From DATADW01 sp963733905 (lineage in GTDB: Bacteria > Actinomycetota > Acidimicrobiia > Spongiisociales > DATADW01), in NCBI GenBank assembly GCA_963733905.1, contig CAVTEU010000007.1:620001-684000 (forward strand): a stretch of DNA of 64,000 nucleotides, in the 5' to 3' direction. The position numbers and the translations under genes were made by a program. A model generated the notes under the pieces. It made no database searches. It was not told where the DNA came from and was given only the letters and a program-made list of their open reading frames with translations. This document shows positions 54,874-64,000 of the stretch, piece by piece. How positions within the stretch are numbered: the first letter of the stretch is position 1; each line of letters opens with the position of its first letter.

Positions 54874-55603
54874 CCGAGCCGATGACCGGGACCGCTCCTA
54901 TCCGCTCCGACGTGGTGGCCAGGCCAGCCGCCGGGCCCGCTCCGCCAACTGATCGAGACCGCCCGTCGTGAACTGGTCCTCGAAGGACGTGCCGGCGAGG
55001 TGGTGAGCATCGTGATCCCGTTCGGGGCGCTGGCCCTGATCCTCTTCCCTCTGGCTCTAGGTCCCGATATCCCATTGCTGGCCCGGGTGGGACCGGCCGT
55101 GTTCTGGGTGGTGGCCCTGCTCTTCGGGATGCTGATCGCACTCCGCCAGAGCTCGGTGGACCCGGCTGAATTGCGCGATCTGCAGAGACTGCTGGGAGTC
55201 GACCCGGCGGCCAGACTGGCCGGAAAGGCGCTCGCCGGTGCCGTCTGGCTGCTGGGTTTGCTGGTCGTGCTCGGGGCAGCGACCGTCGTGCTCTACGCCC
55301 CTGCGGTCCCGGCACAGTTGGTGGATGCTTCCGATCGTCCTGGTGCTCGCCGCACTGGGTGTGGCGGCCGGGGCCACCCTGGCCGGTGAGATTGCGTCCG
55401 GGCTCCGTGCCCGTTCCACCTTGGCGCCATTGCTGGCCGCCCCGCTGGTGGTGCCGGTGCTGGTGGCCGCCGCCGAGGCGACGGATAGGTTGCAGGCCGG
55501 TGGAAGTATCCTGACCCCGACCCTGCTACTGGTCCTGGTCGACCTGATCCTCGCCATAGTGATCGTGCTGGCCGCCGGGCCGCTGGAGGACGCCACCTCG
55601 TGA
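54870..55603 (+). CDS. ccmB: Cytochrome c maturation ABC permease CcmB (two frameshifts)
   Basis: Breaks near 54935 and 55325 divide the gene. The CcmB landmarks are there: ETARRELVLEGRAGEVVSIV, IPFGALALILFPLALGPD, VGPAVFWVVALLFGMLIALR (the CcmB FWVxALLA region), LALGVAAGATLAGEIASGLR and LAPLLAAPLVVPVLVAAAEA. Six membrane helices in total. It pairs with CcmA. The end overlaps ccmC (GTGA). Confidence 0.82.
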
Positions 55604-56350
55604 CCCAAACCGGATCCGCCCTACCACCGCCGAGTCGGGCGCGCCGCGTCCTCGAGCCTCTGGCATTGGTGGCGCTGGTCGGCGGTTTCTGGCTCGCCAT
55701 GGCCGCCCCTCCCGACGCCATCCAGGGCGACTTCTACCGAATCCTCTACATCCACGTGCCCTCGGCGTGGCTCGCCTTCCTCGCCTTCGGAGTCACTGCG
55801 TTGGGGAGCATCGGCTACCTGGTCAGGCGCCGGCGAGCATGGGACAGAGTCGCGGCAGCTTCGGCCTCGGTCGGGGTCGTCTTCACCGCCCTCACCCTGG
55901 TCACCGGGAGCATCTGGGGAAGACCGGTGTGGGGGGTCTGGTGGGACTTCGGCGACGCCCGTTTGATGAGCACCGCCATCATGTTCTTCGTCTATCTCGG
56001 GTATCTGGCGCTGCGGCGGACGGTCAACGATCCGGAAACGCGTGCCCGCCGCTCGGCAGTGCTCGGAGCGGTGGCGGTCATCCAGGTGCCGCTTGGTCTA
56101 CTTCTCGGTCAACCTGTTCCGCACCCTCCACCAGACGCAGACAATCCGCCCCGATGGCGCCGCCATGGAGCCTGAGATGCTGATGGCGCTCCTGGTCAAC
56201 CTGGTCGCATTCACCGTCCTCTACGCCGCATTGCTCGCCCGCCGCATCGAAGTGGGCCGGTTGGAGGAGATCGCCGAGGAAGTGGCCCCGACCGAGCTCG
56301 CAGGGCGCTCGGTGCAGCCACCCCCTCTCGGGGAGGTTGGCGGTGGGTGA
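55600..56350 (+). CDS. ccmC: Haem exporter/CcmE haem-loading protein CcmC (one frameshift)
   Basis: GTG 55600. Six-helix protein with a tryptophan-rich haem site: YIHVPSAWLAFLAFGVTALG (first conserved His), GSIWGRPVWGVWWDFGDARL and, after a break near 56090, VYFSVNLFRTLHQTQTIRPD with the second conserved His. It attaches haem to CcmE at the outer face. The WWD-type motif reads WWDFGDARL, with two extra residues relative to the common WWxWDARL form, or possibly a small sequence error. Confidence 0.85.
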
Positions 56351-56920
56351 CGGCTGGGTCGTGTTTGCCTACACGGTGACCTACGGGATGATCGCCGGAT
56401 ATGCCGTCTGGCTCATCGCCCGCTACAGGGGGCTGCAGCAGCGACTGCGGCAAGAACCCGGTAGCGGTCTGCCAGTCGTCCCCGGAGTGAACCGGCTGGC
56501 ACATCGCCGATTTCTCGTCCCGGCGATCGCCGCCGTGGTCGTGCTGGTGGGTCTTCTCGCCTGGCAGGGTCTCGGCGACAATCTCATCTACTACCTCACT
56601 CCAACCGAGGCCATCGAGCAGCGCTCCGAGTTCGAGCCGGGTGAGCGGTTCCGGCTGGGCGGCCTGGTGCTGAGCGGGACGCTGACGGAGACCGGCGAGG
56701 GCGTGACCTTCCAAGTCGGAGATGGCGCCCACACCGTCGCCGTGGTCCACACCGGCACTCCCCCGCAACTGTTCCGTGAGGATATCGGCGTCGTCGTTGA
56801 GGGTTCCTGGCAAGGCGAATCCTTTGCCTCGGACCTGCTCATGGTCCGCCATGACGAGAACTACCGCTCCCCCGATGGTGAGGGTCCCTACGTCCCACCA
56901 ACGGGTGAGGCGGTGGGCGG

Positions 56921-56924
<4 letters not shown>
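56343..56924 (+). CDS. ccmE: CcmD-CcmE in one frame: haem chaperone
   Basis: 193 residues from GTG 56343, with GGGAGG 6 nt upstream. The first ~40 residues (GDGWVVFAYTVTYGMIAGYA, VWLIARYRGLQQRL) are a CcmD-like single helix. A second helix (RFLVPAIAAVVVLVGLLAWQ) begins the CcmE part: LIYYLTPTEA, RFRLGGLVLSGTL, VTFQVGDGAHTVAVVHTGTP and the haem-binding His-Tyr motif VRHDENYRSP. CcmE carries haem covalently from CcmC to CcmF. The junction PGVNRLAHRR contains GTGA, a possible hidden stop/start, so a fusion is not certain. Confidence 0.82.
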
Positions 56925-58942
<2,018 letters not shown>

Positions 58943-58950
<8 letters not shown>

Positions 58951-59392
58951 CAGTCTCCGCCGATGGGCTGCCGGACTGGTCACCGTGGCTCTCGCCGTGG
59001 TGGTGGTGGTCGGTTTGGTCACCGCCCCATCGGCCGAAGCGAACCGCGCCGAGGCGATCGGGGCTCGGATCAAGTGCCCGGTGTGCCAGGGCGAGGCCAT
59101 CGCCGACTCTCCCGCTGAGCTGGCCGGGAGCATGATGATTCTGGTCGAGGATCGCATCGCCCAGGGGTGGTCCGACCAGCAGATCATCGATGCGTTCGTC
59201 GCCTCCTACGGCGAATGGATACTCCTCGATCCACCGATCACCCCGGCAACCGTCCTGCTCTGGCTGATCCCCGCAGCCGGGATCGCGGTGGGGCTTGTGG
59301 CTGCGATGCGCCGGCGCCGGATAACCCCGCCCGTGGAGGAGGAGTCCCCCGAGTCGGCCCCGTCGCCGGCCCCGCGCCAGGTCCCCTCGTGA
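58943..59392 (+). CDS. ccmH: Thiol-disulfide protein CcmH (CycL type)
   Basis: 149 residues from GTG 58943, overlapping ccmF. An N-terminal signal/anchor helix (VTVALAVVVVVGLVTA) precedes the conserved RIKCPVCQGEAIADSPAELA motif, whose two cysteines keep the apocytochrome haem site reduced. IAQGWSDQQIIDAFVASYGE, LLDPPIT and a second helix (LLWLIPAAGIAVGLVAAM) follow. The stop overlaps the next gene (GTGA). Confidence 0.93.
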
Positions 59393-60169
59393 CGACCTCG
59401 GCCACCGGTCAGTGGGAGGAGAGGATCGCCCAGGCGCGGGCAGACCTAGCCGCACTGGAACGCCAGATAGAGGACGGCGAGTTGGACGAGACGGACGCGG
59501 CACCCCTCCGCGCCGCCTACCTCCACGAGGTGGCCGAAGCCGAGCGGGCCGCAAGCCAATCGTCTGTAACCGAAACGTCGGGGACTGGGCCTACCCAGGG
59601 CTCCCGGAACCGCAGGCTCCTCATCGGGGCGCTGGTGACCGTGGTGGCGGTGGTCGGGATCACCTTCGCGGCATCACAGGCACTGGTCCCGCGGCCCCCG
59701 TCATCCGGAGACACGGATCTCTCCGAGGTGAGCAACGAGGCGATGGAGGCGGTCATCGCCGACAACCCCGACGACCCGCAGATAAACGGTATGCGGCTCG
59801 CTCTGGCCGACCGCTACTTCGAGGAGGAGGCGTACCAACAGGCGTTCGAGCACTACCGGATCGTGTTGGAGAACGATCCGGCAAACGGAGAGGCAGCTCG
59901 GGCCTTGGGGCGGATGGGATGGATGAGCTACCGCAGCGGAGAACCGGAACTCGCATTGGAGAGCATCCGAGCGGGCCATCGAACTCGACCCCACCTACGG
60001 TGAGGGACGCTTCTTCCTCGGCCTGGTGCAGCTTTGCGGATTGGCGGACCATGAGGCGGCGGTGACCACCCTCGAAGAGGTGTTGACGCTCCCCGACCTC
60101 CCCGCCGACGTGAGACCGGAGGTAGAGGAGGCGCTCGAATTGGCCCGCTCCGGGGGCTCGTGTGGCTGA
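59389..60169 (+). CDS. ccmI: CcmI-like TPR protein of cytochrome c maturation (one frameshift)
   Basis: GTG 59389. A cytoplasmic coiled stretch (WEERIAQARADLAALERQIE) precedes one helix (LLIGALVTVVAVVGITFAAS), then outside TPR units: LALADRYFEEEAYQQAFEHY, RIVLENDPANGEAARALGRM and, after a break near 59970, ELDPTYGEGRFFLGLVQLCG and VRPEVEEALELARSGGSCG. It presents apocytochrome c to CcmF/CcmH in the family. The stop overlaps ccmG. Confidence 0.78.
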
Positions 60170-60786
60170 ACCGATCGCCCCACCCGGCCGGACGAGGCGG
60201 AATCGCCTCGTCTGGGTGGTGGTTGCCGTGCTCGCCATCATCGCGGTGGTGGCGGTGGCGTTCGCCTCGCGGTTCGGTGTCGACCCGGGGCTGACCACTT
60301 CTCCCCTCATCGGCCGCCCCGCACCCGACCTATCGCTGCCCCGCCTCGACGGCGAGGGTGAGGTCGATCTCGTCCTCGTTCCGTGGCGATGTGTTGGTGC
60401 TCAACTTCTTCGCCTCGTGGTGCCTCGAGTGCATAGATGAGCACTCAGCGCTCGTCGAGACGGCATCGGCCTATCAGGACCGTGGGGTGCGGTTCGTCGG
60501 CGTCGCCTTCCAGGATCGTCCCCAAGCGGCCAACGCCTTTCTCGACGACCTTGGCCGGAGCCAGATCACCGAGTACCTCGACGACCCCGGGTCGCTGGCG
60601 GCTATCTCGTACGGTGTGTTCGGGGTTCCCGAGACCTTCTTCGTCGACCCGGACGGGACGATCGTCGCCAAGATCGTCGGTGCATCCGACAGCTTGCTGC
60701 TGGCATCGACGCTCGACGGGATCCTCGCCGGCGATCAGCCCGGCGAACAGGTCGTCGGCGACACCCAGAGCAGCCCCGGCGGCTGA
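60162..60786 (+). CDS. ccmG: Thioredoxin-like CcmG/DsbE (one frameshift)
   Basis: GTG 60162. A membrane anchor (LVWVVVAVLAIIAVVAVAFA) is followed by LIGRPAPDLSLPRLDGEGEV, a break near 60385, then VLVLNFFASWCLECIDEHSA with the redox CLEC motif and the cis-proline in GVFGVPETFFVDPDG. It reduces CcmH and the apocytochrome on the outside. It ends the ccm operon, 6 nt from the converging cbiO stop. Confidence 0.87.
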
Positions 60787-60791
60787 AGAGC

Positions 60792-61547
60792 TCAGCCCGA
60801 TCGGGGTATCACCACCCTGGGGTCGAACCCGAGCGGCAACTCCAACCTGTTCGCCCTCATGAGATCGGCATCGGCGAGCAGGTCTGCTGTTATCCCGTCG
60901 GCGACGATCTGGCCGTCGTTGATCACCAGGCTGCGGGGACACAACTCGAGTGCGTAAGGCAGGTCGTGGGTCACCATGAGCATCGTGATCTCGAGGTCGG
61001 TGAGGACGGAGGCCAGTTCGCGGCGGCTCGCCGGGTCGAGGTTGGAGGTGGGTTCGTCGAGCACCAGGATCTCCGGCTCCATCGCCAGCACGGTGGCCAC
61101 CGCCACCCGACGCCGCTGCCCCAAACTGAGGTGGTGGGGTGGCCTCTGCGCCACCTCGGTCATCCCGACCGCCTCGAGAGCGGCGGCGACGCGGGCGGCG
61201 AGTGCCTCCCCCTCGAGTCCGTAGTTGGCCGGGCCGAAGGCCACGTCCTTCCAAACAGTCGGCATGAACAACTGGTCGTCCGGATCCTGAAACACCACCC
61301 CGGTGCGTCGCCGCACCTCCATCAGGTGCTCGGGTGCCACCGGCAGCCCGGCCACCCGCACCGTCCCCGAATCTGGCTCGATGATCCCGTTGAGGTGGAG
61401 CACCAGAGTGGTCTTGCCCGCCCCGTTCGGGCCGAGCATGGCCACCCGCTCGCCGGGATGGATGTGGAAGCCCACGTTGCGCAGCACCTCGGTGCCGTCG
61501 GGGTACCGGTAGCAGAGATCAACGACCTCGAGTGCCGGTGTGCTCAC
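60792..61547 (-). CDS. cbiO: Cobalt/nickel ECF transporter ATPase
   Basis: 251 residues from GTG 61547, overlapping the cbiQ stop. Walker A GPNGAGKTTLVLHLNGI, Q-loop VVFQDPDDQLFMPTVWKDVA (the DPDDQ form is typical of ECF ATPases), signature LSLGQRRRVAVATVLAME, Walker B ILVLDEPTSNLDPAS and switch VTHDLPYAL. It powers the CbiMNQO importer. Confidence 0.92.
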   Translation of the reverse strand: MSTPALEVVDLCYRYPDGTEVLRNVGFHIHPGERVAMLGPNGAGKTTLVLHLNGIIEPDSGTVRVAGLPVAPEHLMEVRRRTGVVFQDPDDQLFMPTVWKDVAFGPANYGLEGEALAARVAAALEAVGMTEVAQRPPHHLSLGQRRRVAVATVLAMEPEILVLDEPTSNLDPASRRELASVLTDLEITMLMVTHDLPYALELCPRSLVINDGQIVADGITADLLADADLMRANRLELPLGFDPRVVIPRSG

Positions 61548-62325
61548 GTCGGCACCCGAAACCACAGGGCGGACGCGGCCGCCACCACGACAGCCAACCC
61601 GGGGAGGGCGAGCGCCTGGACCCACGACCGGACATTCGCCTTGGCACGCGAGAACCGCGGCATGTGCCCCTGGTAGCCCCGTGACGTCATGGCGAAGAAG
61701 ACGCGTTCACCGCGCTCGTAGGAGCGGATGAACATGCGACCCGGCCGAAGCGGCGAGCGCCCGTGCCTGCCACCACCAGCGGGGGTCGTAACCGCGCGAC
61801 AGCATCGCGACCCGCATCCGGCGCTGCTCGCCGAGGATCACATCCAGATAGCGGACCATGAACCCGGCAATGTCGGTGAACACCCTTGGGACCCGCAGAC
61901 GGTCGAGGCCCTCGAGTATGTCGGTCACCTCGGTGGAGGCGGTGAGCGTGATCGAGGCGAGCACCCCGAGTGTCCCCTTTATCAGGATCGACCAGGCACC
62001 CCACAACCCCACGACCGATAGCTCCATCGGGCCTACCGCGATGTTCGGCGGAGGGCCCGAGAAACGGGAGCATCACGGCGAACAGGAGAAAGGGGACCTC
62101 GACCAATGCCCGGCGCGCCACGACACCGGGAGGCACCGCGGAGATGGCGAGGGCGCCGAGGGCGATGGCGGCGTAGATGGCGAATGCCCACACCGCCCGT
62201 GGTGGTGTGGCCACCACGGCGATGACGAACACCAGCATCGCAGCCACCTTGCACTCCGGCGGCAGCCGGTGGACCGGACTGTCCCCGTGGACGTATAGGG
62301 CGTGGGCATGGCCGGCGCTCACCAC
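61544..62325 (-). CDS. cbiQ: Cobalt/nickel ECF transporter T component (two frameshifts)
   Basis: Starts at GTG 62325 (or 62322): SAGHAHALYVHGDSPVHRLP, then PECKVAAMLVFVIAVVATPP. Breaks near 62030 and 61740. The middle holds ILIKGTLGVLASITLTASTE and LDRLRVPRVFTDIAGFMVRY; two Ala-Arg-Gly coupling motifs read MLSRGYDPRWWW and MTSRGYQGHMPR. The last frame ends with VQALALPGLAVVVAAASALW. CbiQ transmits ATP hydrolysis from CbiO to the CbiM component. Confidence 0.83.
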
Positions 62326-62350
62326 GGGGTCCGCACCCCCCTTTGCCGGG

Positions 62351-63349
62351 TCAGGACGGCCCGGCGCGCGGCCCGAGGCGCGATCGGTCGCCCCTACTGA
62401 ATAGCCGGAACAAGAGCAGGCCGACCAGGAAGGTGACCAATACCCCGATGACCCCGGCGATGGCGGTGCCCACGGTCGCCGAGTCGATCCCGGCGACCCC
62501 ATAGTCGGACAGTGGTCCCCCGATGGGATGATCGCCTGCCGTATCGATGAAACCTCCCTGTTCGGCCACCGACTCCAACCCGTCCGGGTCGGGGCTTGCG
62601 ACAGGAGCCACGAAAACGACGAGGAGAACGGCGGCGGCGAGACCGGCGCCCACGAACCCTGCGAACGCACCACGGCGCGAGACCTCGATCGATGCCTCCA
62701 ACCGGTACCGCCTCGCACCGGTGACGAGATCGGGCCGGACGGCGAGCACCGCGGCGACAGTGGCTGCGGTGATCAAACCCTCACCGAGACCGATGAGCGA
62801 ATGCACCCCCACCATTGCGGTGAAGACGGTCCCGATCGGAGCACCACCCTGGCCGCCGAGTGCGTACTCGATGGCGAAAGCCATGGATGAAGCGATCACC
62901 GAGATAGCGGCCGCCACAAACGACGCCACCACCACAGAGGAGGTCCGCTTTCGAAGGATCGCCATCGAACCGAGGTATGCCGCCCACCCGACCAGCGAGG
63001 TCACGATCGCCATGTTGAGCACGTTGAGCCCGAGGGCACTGACCCCGCCGTCGGCGAAGATCAGTGATTGGAGCACCACCACCACGGTCACCGCCAACAG
63101 CCCCATCCAGGGTCCAAGCAACACCGCGGCCAGCGCCCCACCCAGCAAATGACCGCTGGTACCGGCTGCCACCGGGAAGTTGAGCATCTGTAGGGCGAAG
63201 ATGAAGGCCGCAACGAGCCCCGCCATGGGAACCCGGCGCCGTTCCAATTCCTTGCCCGACTTACGGATGGCGACGCTCACTCCGCCGATGGCTACGACCG
63301 CCGCCCCGGCCGAGGTGGCACCGTCGATGAATCCGTCAGGGATGTGCAC
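62351..63349 (-). CDS. cbiM: Cobalt/nickel ECF transporter substrate component, CbiM-CbiN fusion
   Basis: 332 residues from GTG 63349, giving the required N-terminus MHIPDGFID, whose His2 ligates the metal. The CbiM body has VAAGTSGHLLGGALAAVLLG (second metal His), FADGGVSALGLNVLNMAI, and GVHSLIGLGEGLITAATVAA. After ~225 residues a CbiN/NikN-like part follows: helix GAGLAAAVLLVVFVAPVASP, an outside stretch DPDGLESVAEQGGF and a final helix VGTAIAGVIGVLVTFLVGLL. Co2+ versus Ni2+ cannot be told from sequence alone. Confidence 0.92.
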   Translation of the reverse strand: MHIPDGFIDGATSAGAAVVAIGGVSVAIRKSGKELERRRVPMAGLVAAFIFALQMLNFPVAAGTSGHLLGGALAAVLLGPWMGLLAVTVVVVLQSLIFADGGVSALGLNVLNMAIVTSLVGWAAYLGSMAILRKRTSSVVVASFVAAAISVIASSMAFAIEYALGGQGGAPIGTVFTAMVGVHSLIGLGEGLITAATVAAVLAVRPDLVTGARRYRLEASIEVSRRGAFAGFVGAGLAAAVLLVVFVAPVASPDPDGLESVAEQGGFIDTAGDHPIGGPLSDYGVAGIDSATVGTAIAGVIGVLVTFLVGLLLFRLFSRGDRSRLGPRAGPS

Positions 63350-63365
63350 AAAATGCTCCCACGCC

Positions 63366-63386
63366 TGTTGCCACCAGTTCGCAACA
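63366..63386. promoter_or_regulatory. Inverted repeat upstream of cbiM
   Basis: TGTTGC and GCAACA flank 9 bases, 17 nt before the cbiM start and after the lipoprotein gene stop. Its position suggests an operator for a metal-responsive repressor or a small hairpin; the family is not identified. Confidence 0.35.
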
Positions 63387-63407
63387 ACGAGGATAGACGG
63401 ATTGGTC

Positions 63408-63981
63408 TCAGCCGGTGACGTCGATAAGTCGGTCGAGCGCCACCCGCAACTCTTCCTCCGACCGGATCCCCGACCAGCTGTCGACGATCCTCTTGTCGGC
63501 CGAGATGAGGAACGTCATCGGTTGATACGGGACCCCGTATGCGGCGAAGACCTGCTCCTCGGCGTCGAGTCCCCACTTCACCTCCCCCGAGGGGAGGATT
63601 TCTGCGGCGCGGGCTGCCGTGTCCTCGAAGGTTCCCTTCCACGCCGGCGCCACGAAAGCGACCCGGCCCTCGTAATCAGCGGCGAGTTGGTCGACGACGG
63701 GCAACTCCCGTCGACAGGTCAGTCACCACTCCGCCCAGAACACGAGATATACCGGCTTCTGCTCCTCGCTCAGCCGGAAGGTCCCTCCCTCGCCCAACGC
63801 CAGGGCGAAGTCGGGTGCCGTTGCGGCCGTCGTGGTCAACGGCGCCCCGGTGGTGCCTGGGATCGCAGTGGTGGCGGGTTCCGCCCCGTATCCGGATTCC
63901 TGGTCCTCCGAGTCGCACGCACTCAGTGCCAACAGCGATAACTGCGGCCAACATCACCGACGGAACGCGGCGGTGGGGCAT
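63408..63981 (-). CDS. TlpA-like thioredoxin lipoprotein with in-frame UGA, candidate selenoprotein
   Basis: Starts MPHRRVPSVMLAAVIAV at ATG 63981. An indel near 63930 leads into the lipobox LALSACDSED. A Thr/Pro-rich tether follows, then the thioredoxin fold: PDFALALGEGGTFRLSEEQK, VYLVFWAEW, an in-frame TGA (63725-63723), LTCRRELPVVDQLAADYEGR, VAFVAPAWKG, and the cis-proline region YGVPYQPMTFLISADKRIVD. The TGA replaces the first Cys of the W-C-x-x-C motif, giving W-U-L-T-C, and the same frame continues on both sides. A SECIS-like hairpin lies just downstream. About 190 residues. If UGA is read as selenocysteine this is an envelope redox protein; otherwise it is a pseudogene or carries a single-base error. 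It precedes cbiM on the same strand by 58 nt. Confidence 0.75.
63695..63725 (-). promoter_or_regulatory. SECIS-like hairpin after the in-frame UGA
   Basis: In the mRNA, UGA (63725-63723) is followed by 9 nt, then the stem CGACGGG / CCCGUCG (63713-63707 with 63701-63695, perfect 7 bp) around the loop AGUUG. The loop begins 16 nt after the UGA and has G as its second base. The known E. coli fdhF element has its loop 17 nt after UGA, with a G near the loop start. Confidence 0.55.
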
Positions 63982-64000
63982 GGACCCGATTCTATGGGTT

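Overview
The window is a G+C-rich, gene-dense stretch from an actinobacterium. A SARP/BTAD regulator fused to a Ser/Thr kinase, GTG and TTG starts, GTGA/ATGA gene overlaps, leaderless-looking promoters, an actinobacterial-type LexA box and CAP/S-layer-like secreted proteins all point that way; the S-layer-like repeats recall Acidimicrobiia, but that is inference. No rRNA, tRNA, CRISPR array, IS element or prophage was seen. The reading frame is broken roughly 50 times inside otherwise well conserved genes (glpB, glpC, hisC, hisF, hisIE, ccmA, ccmB, ccmC, ccmF, glgC and others). This looks like residual indel error in the consensus, not decay, so broken genes are annotated as single genes with the approximate break positions.

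Layout: the end of leuA (1-373); a large SARP-kinase-STAND-WD40 signalling protein (417-5810) divergent from a small membrane protein with 21-residue tandem repeats (6027-6575); a J-domain membrane protein, leuB, a CAP/S-layer-like secreted protein and a tricorn protease (6686-13118); an osmoprotectant ABC transporter (13148-16746); a glycerol locus with glpABC (16825-21138) and, in the opposite direction, iclR-glpF-dhaK-dhaL-glpK-dhaM with a second dhaL and plsY (23192-32344); a CBS/HAD protein, a nitroreductase, an rRNA methyltransferase, an SOS-boxed DnaQ/UvrC-like nuclease, a CDC48-like ATPase and an FNT channel (32296-40833); histidine biosynthesis, with hisA divergent from hisR-hisGDCBHF-hisIE around a perfect 26-bp palindrome (40845-47838); an ArsR-type regulator, an AhpD-like protein, glgC and a two-component system (47842-53175); a complete System I cytochrome c maturation operon ccmABC-DE-F-H-I-G (54219-60786); and a cobalt/nickel ECF transporter cbiMN-Q-O preceded by a TlpA-like lipoprotein (60792-63981).

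How the genes work together: GlpF brings in glycerol, GlpK and GlpABC convert it to dihydroxyacetone phosphate, and DhaK/DhaL, energised by a DhaM-HPr-EI fusion that carries the whole PEP relay, phosphorylate dihydroxyacetone. An IclR-type regulator probably controls this through a GAAC-N3-GTTCG site found just downstream of the -10 box at both iclR and glpF. Histidine synthesis appears to be controlled by a TrpR/YerC-like protein at the shared palindrome.

Most notable: the TlpA-like lipoprotein at the right end has an in-frame UGA exactly where the first cysteine of its CxxC motif should be, and a SECIS-like hairpin starts 9 nt after the UGA. It is a candidate selenoprotein. The window also holds four intergenic copies of a palindromic (BIME-like) element built on AACCCWGGGTT. 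No gene-free stretch exceeds about 300 bases.
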